Below, piece by piece: positions 17,114-26,078 of a stretch of DNA of 64,000 bases. The DNA lies in assembly GCF_000482745.1 (NCBI RefSeq), contig NZ_AXWQ01000006.1, positions 248,001-312,000 of the forward strand, in the 5' to 3' direction. Positions within the stretch are counted from its first letter, which is position 1, and each line of letters starts with the position of its first letter. Made by a program: the position numbers and the translations under genes. Source of the DNA: Oleidesulfovibrio alaskensis DSM 16109 (GTDB lineage: Bacteria > Desulfobacterota > Desulfovibrionia > Desulfovibrionales > Desulfovibrionaceae). The notes beneath the pieces are model-generated. The model made no database searches, was not told the DNA's origin, and saw only the letters and a program-made list of their open reading frames with translations.

Positions 17114-17296
17114 CTGGATGCCTTTTTCAGAATGATAAATTGTAGCCGGCCTTCTGCCGCTCATGAGGCACAGCGTTCTACGCCTTTTGCGCACAGTGTC
17201 AAAGCGACTCGCGCAGAATATGCCCCCCGTAACCCGTGCCCCCATCCATGCGGAAGAGCAGCAAAAGAAAAAAGGAACATGATCGGGCCGGTGCAA

Positions 17297-17312
17297 AGCA
17301 GATGCCGTGCCC
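17297..17312 (-). promoter_or_regulatory. Sigma-54 promoter of the DUF4125-TauE/SafE operon
   Basis: The minus strand reads GGGCACGGCATCTGCT, matching TGGCAC-N5-TTGCW except at the first T and the first T of the -12 element, with GG and GC in register. It points to the DUF4125 gene and leaves a leader of about 170 bases. Confidence 0.7.
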
Positions 17313-17348
17313 TCCGGCCGTCTCCTGCAAAGCCTGCAGACAGCGCGG

Positions 17349-17555
17349 TGAATACAACATGCTGTTTTACAAGAAATAAAGAAAAAGCAGAAAGAACAGA
17401 CAAGCGGGTGCCACACAACACCATGGCAGATGGTCGGGAAAAAAATCTTTCGGCATATAGAGTTTTTTACTGAAAAATAAAAAAAATTATTCACCATACA
17501 AATAGCAGAAAATAGCAAAACACAAAAAACTTCATGTTTTCGAATGAATACAACA
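17349..17555. promoter_or_regulatory. Shared control region with 11-bp direct repeats between divergent sigma-54 promoters
   Basis: TGAATACAACA occurs exactly at 17349-17359 and 17545-17555, each beside one of the two divergent -24/-12 promoters. A CGTGAA-GAAA-TTCACG palindrome lies at 17558-17573. The region is A/T-rich. These are candidate binding sites for the PAS/sigma-54 activator or a bending protein; no gene is visible. Confidence 0.4.
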
Positions 17556-17576
17556 ATCGTGAAGAAATTCACGTAT

Positions 17577-17592
17577 TGGCACCCGAATTGCT
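17577..17592 (+). promoter_or_regulatory. Consensus sigma-54 promoter of the APC permease gene
   Basis: TGGCACCCGAATTGCT is an exact match to TGGCAC-N5-TTGCW. Transcription would begin near 17604, leaving a leader of about 220 bases that contains two hairpins (near 17727-17750 and 17752-17785) before the permease start. Confidence 0.88.
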
Positions 17593-17827
17593 TTTCTCCT
17601 GTATCCCCGCCTGTTGCTGTCGGCCGGGGAAGAGAATGCAGTGGCTTGGTTCGCCCCCGGGTGTTTGTTGTGTGATGGAGTGCCGTTCAGGTGCCGGATG
17701 GAGTGCTGTATTTGCGCTGTTATCAAGCGCCGCTTCTGCGCGGCGCCGATACGGAAAGGCGTTGCCGGGGTACCTTTCCGGAGCTGCAAGTACCTGCCAT
17801 GAATTAAAAACATGAAGAGATATAATC

Positions 17828-19351
17828 ATGTCACAAGAACAAATCGAACTGACCAAATCGTTTTCTCCGGCCCAGATATGGGCGCTGGCCCTCGGGTCAA
17901 TCGTCGGCTGGGGATGCTTTGTGCTGCCGGGCGACATGTTTCTGCCCGAGGCGGGCATTCTGGGCACGCTGGCCGGCTTTATGGTCGGGGCATTTCTTAT
18001 CTGCTTTGTGGCCGTCTGCTACAGCTACATGATTAAATACGCTCCTGTCGCAGGCGGCGCGTTTGCCTATGCCTATGTGGGATTCGGCCCCACAGCGGCG
18101 TTCATCTGCGGCTGGGCGCTGGTTCTGGGGTACATTGCCATCATAGGAATCGACGTGGCCGCTCTGGCGCTGATTTTCAGATTCCTCTTTCCGGGCGTGT
18201 TTGAGTTCGGCAGGTTATACAGCATTGCCGGATGGGATGTGTACACCGGCGAAGTGGTGCTGATGACCGGGGCAACCCTTCTTTTCGGCTGGCTCAACTA
18301 CCGCGGCACCACCTTTGCCGGTCAGTTTCAGGTTGTGCTCACCTTTATGCTCACCGCCGGTATCATTTCGCTTTTTGCCGGTTCCGCATCCATGGAAAGT
18401 GCCGCAATGGGCAACCTGCTGCCGCTCTTTTCCGAGCACCGCACTCCTCTTGCCTGCGTGCTGATCATTTTCGCCATCTCGCCGTTTCTTTTTGTCGGTT
18501 TCGACACCGTTCCGCAGGCGGCCGAAGAATTTTCATTTGACCCAGCGCGCGCCCGCAATATCATGATCATAGCGATCATATGCGGCGTCATTCTGTATTC
18601 TCTGGTAACCCTGGCCGTGGCTGTGGCCATTCCCTACCCTGAAATGCTTGCCCGGATGGATGCCATGCGCAACGCAGGAGGCACAGCATGGGCAACCGGC
18701 GAAGTAGCCAGCATGGCCTTTGGCAAGATGGGCGCCGTGGTGCTGGCATGCGCCGTGATGGGCGCCGTATGCACCGGCATCAACGGGTTTTACATCGCCA
18801 CATCCCGTCTGCTGCTCAGCATGTCGCGCGGGCGTATCCTGCCGGCCTGGTTCGGCGCCATTCACCCTGTATACCGTACCCCGTACAAAGCCATTCTGTT
18901 CACCATCGCCGTGGTACTGCTTACGCCTTTTGCCGGCCGCTCGGTTGTGGTGTGGATTGTGGACATGAGCTCGGTAGGCACCGGCATAGGATACCTTTTC
19001 ACCTGTCTTGCAGCTCGCAGAGTGCTTTCCGGCGGGCAGGCCGCCGATGGCTATGCCATGAAAATATTCTGCTGCGGCATGGGTACGCTGGCAGCAGTCA
19101 TGTCCATAGGTCTGCTGCTGGTACCCGGCTCTCCTGCATACATCAGCGAAGCAGCCCGCTGGTGCCTTGTGGCCTGGGTGGCCATGGGCGTATTCTTCTA
19201 CTTCACCAACAGAAAAGAATGGGCCAGACTGCCGGAACCCGATATCCGCGAAAGCGTGCTGGGCAGCCGTACCATTCCCGTGTTTTTCAAAGCCCGCGGC
19301 ACCGCTGCCGCCCCGCTGAAAGGCACAACGGAACAGCAAGAGTCCGCATAG
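17828..19351 (+). CDS. APC-superfamily amino acid/amine permease
   Basis: 507 aa; a weak GAAGAG site precedes the ATG. Twelve or more hydrophobic helices are predicted. The first carries the APC signature 'GSIVGWGCFVLPGD', and a middle helix carries 'FDTVPQAAEEFSFDPARA', the usual consensus loop. The last 40 residues are a soluble tail. APC permeases import amino acids, polyamines or ethanolamine-like amines by proton or sodium coupling. A consensus sigma-54 promoter matching those of the GRE operon lies upstream, so the imported compound may be the GRE substrate or its precursor (inference). Specificity cannot be read from the sequence. Confidence 0.92.
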   Translation: MSQEQIELTKSFSPAQIWALALGSIVGWGCFVLPGDMFLPEAGILGTLAGFMVGAFLICFVAVCYSYMIKYAPVAGGAFAYAYVGFGPTAAFICGWALVLGYIAIIGIDVAALALIFRFLFPGVFEFGRLYSIAGWDVYTGEVVLMTGATLLFGWLNYRGTTFAGQFQVVLTFMLTAGIISLFAGSASMESAAMGNLLPLFSEHRTPLACVLIIFAISPFLFVGFDTVPQAAEEFSFDPARARNIMIIAIICGVILYSLVTLAVAVAIPYPEMLARMDAMRNAGGTAWATGEVASMAFGKMGAVVLACAVMGAVCTGINGFYIATSRLLLSMSRGRILPAWFGAIHPVYRTPYKAILFTIAVVLLTPFAGRSVVVWIVDMSSVGTGIGYLFTCLAARRVLSGGQAADGYAMKIFCCGMGTLAAVMSIGLLLVPGSPAYISEAARWCLVAWVAMGVFFYFTNRKEWARLPEPDIRESVLGSRTIPVFFKARGTAAAPLKGTTEQQESA

Positions 19352-19365
19352 ACCACCTGTCCCGT

Positions 19366-19412
19366 AAAAAAAAACAACCCCCTGTCCGCACCGGTGCGGA
19401 CAGGGGGTTGTT
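19366..19412. terminator. Strong terminator between APC permease and glycan cluster
   Basis: A 20-bp stem (AACAACCCCCTGTCCGCACC and its complement, 19373-19412) is followed by nine T residues when read on the minus strand. It closes the long glycan cluster and probably also stops transcripts from the permease gene. Confidence 0.85.
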
Positions 19413-19521
19413 CCGGTATCCCGTAAGGGCAATGACTTCCGTCCTTACCGCCCGCACCGTCAAAGCCTGCAAGCACGGCGCGCCTTGAGCCTGCACGGTC
19501 ACCGGCAGGCCCGCAGACGGG

Positions 19522-20652
19522 CTATCCTTGCAGCACCGATGCATAGACGGCTGCGGTTCCGGACACCATAGCATCCCGCGAGAAAGCATCTTTTGCCCGT
19601 ATAAACGCCTTGTACCCCATAGCGTTACGGAGACCGGAAGAACCCGCCAGCCGGGCTATGAACTCTGCCGCTTCGGCAGGCTGTTGCAGGTCGTAAAGAA
19701 AACCTGTTTCCTCATGGCGCACGGCATCCGCATTACCCACAACATTGGTGGCCACCACAGGAACCCCTTCTGACATGGCTTCCAGCACGGCCAGCGGCAA
19801 GCCCTCCCAGCGTGAGGTTGACAGGTAGCAGCCTGCCCTTCCTCCATGGCCCGCAAGCTCACCCCTGAGAAATGCTCTTGGAGCCGGTGTATTGCCTGCA
19901 AAATGAAACATATGCCCTACTCCGGCAGCAACAGCGGCATTTCTGACCTTCGCTTCGTTACCGCCCATCCCCAAAATTACAAACCGGCACCGGTCAGAAC
20001 AACTATGTTCACGCAATGCGAGTGCTACCGGTATAAGCATTTCGGAATTTTTTGCATAATCAAAACGTGACATATGTATAATGGAAAAAAGGCCGGCTTC
20101 GTCAATGCCGGCAGGCTGTTCGGGAATGGCCACTCCGTTTGGAACAATATGACAGCGCTGCCTGCTGGCAAACCCTTTCGCAAGCGCCACTTCGGCCTCA
20201 CCGGCTGAAACGCAGATAAAAGCATCTGTAGCTCTGCGGAGAATTGTTTCCAGCAGCCTGTAACAGGCAGAGGCTGCAAAGCCATACTGAATATGGATTC
20301 CATGAAAAGTATGTACGCTTTTGCAGCCGGTCAGCAGCGCAGCGATGCGCCCGTAAAGGCCGGCCCCCTTGCCGTGCGAGTGAACAATATGGATACGGTT
20401 GTCACGAATAAATGAAATCACCGCACGCAGGGCGCCGAAGGACACCTTTCTGTGGGGGACATGCACGATATGATCAATACCGACAACACGCTGATATCGT
20501 TCGATGTACGGAGGTTCATCAGGAGAAGCTATAAAACTGTGTACATGGGCAGGGAGTCCCTGCACCAACTGATAAAGATGTTCGGGTCCGCCGCCCTGCC
20601 GGGCGGAAAGAGTGATATGAAGCACAGTTACTCTGCCGTTATGACCGGTCAT
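19522..20652 (-). CDS. GT4-type glycosyltransferase (last gene of glycan cluster)
   Basis: 376 aa from the ATG at 20652, chosen because GGGAG precedes it and the GT-B fold starts at once ('VTVLHITLSARQGGGPEH'). The retaining GT4 motif E-x7-E is seen in 'EGLPLAVLEAMSEGVPVVATNVVGN'. The mid-region 'HSHGKGAGLYGRIAALLTG' is typical of the acceptor domain. It would transfer a sugar from a nucleotide donor to a growing glycan at the cytoplasmic face. It is the most distal gene of the cluster, 59 bases after the GT4-GT2 fusion gene. Donor and acceptor are unknown. Confidence 0.9.
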   Translation of the reverse strand: MTGHNGRVTVLHITLSARQGGGPEHLYQLVQGLPAHVHSFIASPDEPPYIERYQRVVGIDHIVHVPHRKVSFGALRAVISFIRDNRIHIVHSHGKGAGLYGRIAALLTGCKSVHTFHGIHIQYGFAASACYRLLETILRRATDAFICVSAGEAEVALAKGFASRQRCHIVPNGVAIPEQPAGIDEAGLFSIIHMSRFDYAKNSEMLIPVALALREHSCSDRCRFVILGMGGNEAKVRNAAVAAGVGHMFHFAGNTPAPRAFLRGELAGHGGRAGCYLSTSRWEGLPLAVLEAMSEGVPVVATNVVGNADAVRHEETGFLYDLQQPAEAAEFIARLAGSSGLRNAMGYKAFIRAKDAFSRDAMVSGTAAVYASVLQG

Positions 20653-20711
20653 GGATGCCACTCCCTTGTCCAGCCCCTGCGATGTCTCCGGATTGGAACA
20701 GGGCATTGCGT

Positions 20712-22703
20712 TTACGGCCGGTGCCGGAAGACATTCACAGCTTTTCTGCACAAAGCCGCCGCCGGTGCAGGCAGCAGTACCACAGCGCAATCCGCGGCAA
20801 GGCCTTTCCATGCGCCTGCATGCTTCAGGCACCACACATTTTTCAGTCGGGCCAGCACGGCATAAAACCGCTGGCTGCGCCTTCTGACCTGCGAAATCAT
20901 CTGCCCGTGAATTCTGCGGCGTGCAAGCGTATCCGGCAGATTGTCCCCTCTTCCTGAACCGAGCAGCTTCAGCCAGAGCGCGTAATCCTGAGCCGTCTTA
21001 AAGCGCAGGTCATATCCCCCCGCCGCACAGGCATGTTTTCTGCGGAACATAACCGAGCTGTGGAAAAACGGGTTGAACCGGCATACAGCCTGACGGATAT
21101 TCTGCCAGCCTGAAATCAAAGCAACATCTTGCGGACCTGCAAATTCACCGGCCCCGTCAACGCAATCATAGGCTGTACCCAGCATTACCAGTGAGGAATC
21201 TGCACACATTACTGCATACTGCTTCTCCAGCTTCTCCGGCAGCCACAGGTCGTCTGCATCAATTCTGGACACCAGAGGAGCTTTTGCATAGGACAAGGCT
21301 ATATTCAATGCTCTGGTCAGCCCGCCCTTTGCGGCAAGAGTAACCACCCTGACACGCTTGTCGCGTGCCGCATACGCACGCAATATGCGCGGCGTATCAT
21401 CCGTGGAACCGTCGTCTGCAATGATCAGCTCAAAATCGGAAAAAGTCTGTTGAAGAACAGAATCGACAGCGGCGGATACAAAGGGCTGGCCGTTATGAAC
21501 GCAAAGCAACACACTGACACGCGGTGTCTGCCCTGAAAAGGTATCGTCCGGCAGACCGGCAACAGGCACCCCCAGCGCCAGACGCTTTAACAGCTGCAGT
21601 TCGCTTTCTGCCACGGCCTGCAGACTGTAGCGGTCCATAACCGTTTTACGGGCGGCTGCAGCCATTCTTTCGCGATCATCGGGCAACAATGCCATAGCCC
21701 GGCGCAATGCGTCAGCAAGAGATGCCGCATCGCTTCCGGAAGCGACAATGCCGTTGCGGCCATCTGCAATAACCTCTGAACTGCCCTCAACAGGCGTGAC
21801 GATACATATACAACCGCAGGCCATCGCCTCCAGCAGCGCCTTGGGCAGCCCCTCGTACAGAGAAGGCAAAACAAAAAAACGGGCATGGCGCAAAGCCTCA
21901 GCCAGCACGTTCTGGCTGACGACCCCGTGAAAAACCACATCGGCGCCTGCTGCGCGGGCGCACCCCTCAAGCTGTGCCAGCAAAGCCCCCCCGCCGTAGA
22001 CATCCAGCCCTGCGCCCGTTTCTGCAACGGCCCCGATCAGTGCTTCAACGTTCTTCTGTGCGTTCAGACGGCCGGCAAACAACATACGGCAACATGTTTT
22101 GCGCGCAGGAACAAACCTGCCTGTATCAACATAGTTGGGAATACAGAAAGCCCGCCGGACCGCATAATTCGAGACAATATGATCATAATCAGCATAAGAG
22201 GTCACAGAAGCCGCATCTGCAAAGCGATACACAATCGCTTCGACAACACAGTAAAAAATGTGCTGTACAGAGCGCGCACCTTTTTCTCTTTTTCTGAAAA
22301 GCGACGCAGTATACCCTGTGCGTGCAAAAAAACGCTTGCCGAACAACATCTTGGCCAGCAAGGGAGTCCATGCGCCGTCCATCTGGTTAGACTTCACCAC
22401 TGCGACGTGGCGCATGATGCGGCGGCAGAAGACGGGCGCGGCCAAAGAATACACGGCACGCCCGAGTGCAGAGGCGAACAGGGCAGGCATAGGCAGCACT
22501 GTAAGATTTTCGGGCAGCCTGCCCGCACGCTGCAGTCCGGCCGCCAGTTCTCCATCATCTTTGCCGTATGTGATCCAATAAATATGCTCAATATCTTCTG
22601 AATCAAGCAGTCTGGCATATACCGCAGTTTCTCTATCCAGCAATCCGGAAGAATTCCAATCAGCAAGTGAAATGCCGCGGGAGAAAAAAAGAGCCAGCTT
22701 CAT
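20712..22703 (-). CDS. Bifunctional glycosyltransferase: GT4 domain fused to GT2 domain
   Basis: 663 aa. Residues about 1-385 form a GT-B/GT4 domain ('MLFAGRLNAQKN', 'EGLPKALLEAMACGCICIV'). Residues about 400-640 form a GT-A/GT2 domain ('VSVLLCVHNGQPFVSAAVDS', 'ADDGSTDD', and the metal-binding 'IDADDLW'). A single protein with both retaining and inverting folds suggests two consecutive sugars are added by one polypeptide. The ATG is followed at once by the first beta strand, and the preceding gene ends 39 bases upstream. No membrane segment is evident. Confidence 0.92.
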   Translation of the reverse strand: MKLALFFSRGISLADWNSSGLLDRETAVYARLLDSEDIEHIYWITYGKDDGELAAGLQRAGRLPENLTVLPMPALFASALGRAVYSLAAPVFCRRIMRHVAVVKSNQMDGAWTPLLAKMLFGKRFFARTGYTASLFRKREKGARSVQHIFYCVVEAIVYRFADAASVTSYADYDHIVSNYAVRRAFCIPNYVDTGRFVPARKTCCRMLFAGRLNAQKNVEALIGAVAETGAGLDVYGGGALLAQLEGCARAAGADVVFHGVVSQNVLAEALRHARFFVLPSLYEGLPKALLEAMACGCICIVTPVEGSSEVIADGRNGIVASGSDAASLADALRRAMALLPDDRERMAAAARKTVMDRYSLQAVAESELQLLKRLALGVPVAGLPDDTFSGQTPRVSVLLCVHNGQPFVSAAVDSVLQQTFSDFELIIADDGSTDDTPRILRAYAARDKRVRVVTLAAKGGLTRALNIALSYAKAPLVSRIDADDLWLPEKLEKQYAVMCADSSLVMLGTAYDCVDGAGEFAGPQDVALISGWQNIRQAVCRFNPFFHSSVMFRRKHACAAGGYDLRFKTAQDYALWLKLLGSGRGDNLPDTLARRRIHGQMISQVRRRSQRFYAVLARLKNVWCLKHAGAWKGLAADCAVVLLPAPAAALCRKAVNVFRHRP

Positions 22704-22742
22704 AAGATCCTACAATATTTTCTTGAAACAGAAAAAACAGTC

Positions 22743-23747
22743 TCAGCGGCCCGAGACTTTATGACGCAATCCGGCTTTTACTACCCGCAGCAGAAAAAAA
22801 GCCTTTCTTTTTTTCCGGCTCCAAAAACCACCGCAATCTGCAACTGTGACCGATTGCATGAAGTTACGGTAGCGCTCGACAACTTCCCCGAAAGAAAGAC
22901 AGCAAATTCCGCTGCGGTACCTGTGGTAATGGCTCCTCAAGGTATCAAACATCTGAGGGAGCTGCGCGTCATCATCGAAAAGCAGCCCGCCGTTTCCAAC
23001 CAGCTCAGGGTTTGATGAACCATTAAAGGCAACGACCGGCAACCTGCAATGCAGCGCCTCCAGCAGCGCGTTGGAACAGCATTCCACCTTGGAAGGGAAA
23101 AAGAATGCATGATGCCCGCGCAGCGCCTGCGGAACGTCTTCATGCGGGACAGGCGGATGCACCTTTATATTTTTCAGTTTGCCGGGCAGCCGCCCATAAA
23201 AATTAATTTCGTACCGTGAAAAATCGAGAGTGCCATCGAGCCGTTCCAGCGAGGCAAAGCCTTTATTCACATTACGTGACCAGCTGCTGCAAAAAACACG
23301 AAACGGTGTTTCACCGGACAACGGAAGAGCGTTTCCGGGAAAAAACAAGTCCGGATCAGGGGCGTTGTGGATAATTTCGTACTGCTCCGGCGGTGCAAGC
23401 CCAAGCTCCATATTGCGCCGGTAGCTCCACGCTGACTGGAAAATAACGCCGTCAGCATATAACTCATCCAGCGCGTTTGCCGAAAAATGTCTCGGATCGG
23501 TGGGGGTGTTATAGTCCACTATGGGACCATCGATTCTGTGCACCAGCGGGATGCCCGGAAACTTTTCTTTAAGCCGTATGACCCGCCGGTAATCATGATG
23601 GCTGTTGCACAAAAAGACTGTCGCATCTTCTGGCCTTGAGGCAATCTGCCCCGAACGCGCCAGAGCACGATAAAGCGCCTTCAGAAACTTCATGCCGCCA
23701 CCGCCGTGCTGCTCCATTGCCGGCACGGCAAAATAAACCCTTATCAT
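22743..23747 (-). CDS. GT4-like glycosyltransferase
   Basis: 334 aa from the ATG at 23747. The Rossmann-like start 'RVYFAVPAMEQHGGGGMKFL', 'HRIDGPIVDYN', 'IHNAPDPDLFFP' and the C-terminal 'KVECCSNALLEALHCRLPVV' with its paired glutamates mark a GT-B/GT4 enzyme. Its start overlaps, in ATGA form, the stop codon of the frameshifted gene upstream, showing the two were translated as a coupled pair. The basic C-terminus (KKRKAFFLLRVVKAGLRHK) may help membrane association. Sugar specificity is unknown. Confidence 0.87.
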   Translation of the reverse strand: MIRVYFAVPAMEQHGGGGMKFLKALYRALARSGQIASRPEDATVFLCNSHHDYRRVIRLKEKFPGIPLVHRIDGPIVDYNTPTDPRHFSANALDELYADGVIFQSAWSYRRNMELGLAPPEQYEIIHNAPDPDLFFPGNALPLSGETPFRVFCSSWSRNVNKGFASLERLDGTLDFSRYEINFYGRLPGKLKNIKVHPPVPHEDVPQALRGHHAFFFPSKVECCSNALLEALHCRLPVVAFNGSSNPELVGNGGLLFDDDAQLPQMFDTLRSHYHRYRSGICCLSFGEVVERYRNFMQSVTVADCGGFWSRKKRKAFFLLRVVKAGLRHKVSGR

Positions 23748-24105
23748 ACCGGATGCTCTTTTCTGGCAACAATCAATGTGCCGGTAGTAAAATCTGCAAG
23801 CTGCGGCAACATCTTTGCAACCGGTCCGTCCAGCCGGACACACAACGTGTCCCCCCGTGCATCACCATCTCGCAGCTATAAAAGGATAACGCCGCGTCGT
23901 TGCCGATAATCCGTACTCTTTTCTTTACTCTGACCTCTCCCTCGCACGAAGTTTTTGGGACTACGTGCAGTGCTGCAAATTCCACGATTTCCGGTAAAAA
24001 GGCATTACCCGGCAGAACAAAAAAAATCACCGACATTCCAAGCCATTGCTGAAAAATATCCTTTGATCGCACTATATCTTGTTTGCAATGTTCCAGAGGC
24101 CGCAT
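23744..24105 (-). pseudogene. Small glycan-cluster gene split by a -1/+2 shift at a G6 run
   Basis: From the ATG at 24105 (GGGAG upstream) one frame reads well to about residue 82 ('FFVLPGNAFLPEIVEFAALHV'), then enters a GGGGGG run near 23850-23860 and degenerates. A different frame after that run gives a natural ending ('DTLCVRLDGPVAKM', 'FTTGTLIVARKEHPV') and stops at a TGA overlapping the next gene's ATG. The two halves together would make about 120 aa. I do not recognise the family. It could be a sequencing error, a phase-variable homopolymer, a programmed shift or a true pseudogene. Confidence 0.65.
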
Positions 24106-24211
24106 GACTGTGAACTCCCGGAGATTGGGCGATTAGTGTAAAATTTTTTGTGATGTTCTGCGCCTGCAGGTAGCTGCGCCGATAATCCCGGAAGTACCGT
24201 GTTCTGAAAAT

Positions 24212-25024
24212 TTACATAGCGCAACGGGAAGCACCACATTGTGATGCAATAAGCTCTCTTGCGGTCTGAATCCAGAGCTGGCGCTCACGCAACCCGACAA
24301 AACGCCGCAAGGCAGGAGCCACAACAGGGACGGAAAGAACTTTAAAATACTTTGCCGCCCCAACGGTGCTCCCCCTCCCGAAGTGGGATGCAATCAAAGC
24401 ATCATTGTGCCAGTATTCGGTACAGACAACGCGATTGAAAGCCCCTCCCTTCCAGTCGCGCGTAGAGCGAGGAGAGAACACCTTGGCAGTCAATCGAGCT
24501 TCACGAAATTTATGACGTATTTCCCAACCTGTATCATAACCGACTGTCTCTTTACCTTCGATCGGTACAAATTTGCAGTTCAGTTCTCTTAATGTATCAG
24601 TCTTATACATAGTAGCATACATCAGCGGGAAATCTATATATCTATATGGAGCGCTAAAAGCATGCGGCGTACCAACGGCATGGCAGTCGCCTTTTAGCTC
24701 ACCTATCATAATTTTGTCCCATCCATACTGCAAAAAACACGCATCTGCATCCATGACTGTCACATATGGCGTCCTGACATATGGCAGCATGGCATCAAGA
24801 GCTCCTCCGTGTGCAAGACTCGGCGTCATAGTCTGCTTGCGTGGCAGCACAAGCGTATTGTCATACAGGGAACACATCCGCATTAATCTGGCGACATCAG
24901 AGGGGTGCGAACCGTTATCCGTTATGATGATTTCACCGGTGCACTCTGAAAGTCTGGCAACACATTCCAGAATAAGCGAGACAAAACGCGAAGAGTTATA
25001 ATTAACGACGATTACTGTATTCAT
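24212..25024 (-). CDS. GT2-family glycosyltransferase
   Basis: 270 aa. The GT-A fold is shown by 'MNTVIVVNYNSSRFV', 'EIIITDNGS' and the metal-binding 'VMDADACF' near residue 95. The ATG overlaps the stop of the zinc-ribbon methyltransferase gene (ATGA), so translation is coupled. About 106 bases separate it from the frameshifted gene downstream, with no gene visible there. A single-domain inverting transferase acting on the cluster's glycan is the likely role. Confidence 0.88.
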   Translation of the reverse strand: MNTVIVVNYNSSRFVSLILECVARLSECTGEIIITDNGSHPSDVARLMRMCSLYDNTLVLPRKQTMTPSLAHGGALDAMLPYVRTPYVTVMDADACFLQYGWDKIMIGELKGDCHAVGTPHAFSAPYRYIDFPLMYATMYKTDTLRELNCKFVPIEGKETVGYDTGWEIRHKFREARLTAKVFSPRSTRDWKGGAFNRVVCTEYWHNDALIASHFGRGSTVGAAKYFKVLSVPVVAPALRRFVGLRERQLWIQTARELIASQCGASRCAM

Positions 25025-26040
25025 TTCTTAAAATATGCTGTCATTCTACTGGTTAAACCCATCCGGGCGGCTATAAAGACTGCCGGTTTGATCAGCAGTT
25101 TGCGGACCAGACGGGCATGCACTAGTTTAGAAAGATACACATTTTTCTTATATTCAAAGGGAGCCACAAAGTCGCGATCGACATGGTGGAAAACAATTTC
25201 CGTGCATTGAAGTCCGCTTTTTTCGCCCGCCATTCTAAGCGTTTGTGGTGTAAAATGCGACAAATGACATGGGGCATGCAGAGTATAGGCGAATTGCGCA
25301 TGCAATTTACTCTCAAAACCGGCAAAGTTTGGAACACTGACAATCAGCACACCGTCATTCTTTAACAAAGCCGAAGCTTTCTGCAGCACTTTGACAGGGG
25401 TATGGCAATGCTCCAAAGACATATTCAACGTAATCACATCAAAAAAGGAATCCTGCCACGGAGCTGTTGCAATAGTCCCGTTATGAACATTACCTGCACC
25501 ACAGACCTGCATAGCCACCTCGGCGGCAGCGGCGTGCGGTTCAATACCATATACACTCCAGCCGTATGCCGCCATTTTTGACAGGTACCGTCCATACGAA
25601 CAACCGACGTCGAGCAGACGTCCACCGGAGACAAAAGGAGGTATCCCGGTAATTTTAGCCCGCAGAGCACAATACGGCCGCAAAACCTTGCTTAAAAACG
25701 GCCTGTCACCGCCTGTTGATGGATAGCCGAGAACGTCAGCGAGGTAGCTCTCAAAAAGAATATCCATAGGACCGGGGTCCTGCGGCGCGGCAGGGCTGAA
25801 ATATCCTGCCGAATCAGGATAGAAGTGCCCGATTGTATCTTCCGTAGGGCGTGGATTTGTATAGACAAAACCACAACTCCGGCACCGGACAACTGCAAAG
25901 TCACCAGCCAGCCCGTTGTAATGATCGTGAACATGGCTGTACACAGTGCTGCTGTCCGCTTCACCACAAAGCGGACATGGAACATCCTCAAGCATGTAGC
26001 CGTTCAGGCACTGAGGGCCGTGTGTCGTTTTCGTCTGCAA
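25021..26040 (-). CDS. SAM-dependent methyltransferase with N-terminal zinc ribbon
   Basis: 339 aa. Two CxxC knuckles ('CPLCG', 'CRSCG', about 21-55) form a zinc-ribbon-like N-terminus as in sugar C- or N-methyltransferases. The class I Rossmann motif follows ('GGRLLDVGCSYGRYL', about 142), with 'DVITLNMSLEHCHTP' as the post-motif. A role in methylating a nucleotide sugar or glycan residue is likely. It is coupled to the GT2 gene. Base composition is lower in GC than the flanking housekeeping genes. Confidence 0.88.
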   Translation of the reverse strand: MQTKTTHGPQCLNGYMLEDVPCPLCGEADSSTVYSHVHDHYNGLAGDFAVVRCRSCGFVYTNPRPTEDTIGHFYPDSAGYFSPAAPQDPGPMDILFESYLADVLGYPSTGGDRPFLSKVLRPYCALRAKITGIPPFVSGGRLLDVGCSYGRYLSKMAAYGWSVYGIEPHAAAAEVAMQVCGAGNVHNGTIATAPWQDSFFDVITLNMSLEHCHTPVKVLQKASALLKNDGVLIVSVPNFAGFESKLHAQFAYTLHAPCHLSHFTPQTLRMAGEKSGLQCTEIVFHHVDRDFVAPFEYKKNVYLSKLVHARLVRKLLIKPAVFIAARMGLTSRMTAYFKK

Positions 26041-26078
26041 TGGCTTTCCTTAAACAGCGTTCAAAAGAGGGTGCTGGC

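Noticed and set aside
23743..23843. N-terminal extension of the glycosyltransferase at 22743-23747
   Set aside because: The extension is the out-of-frame remnant of the preceding gene; the GT fold starts at the ATG at 23747, which overlaps that gene's stop.
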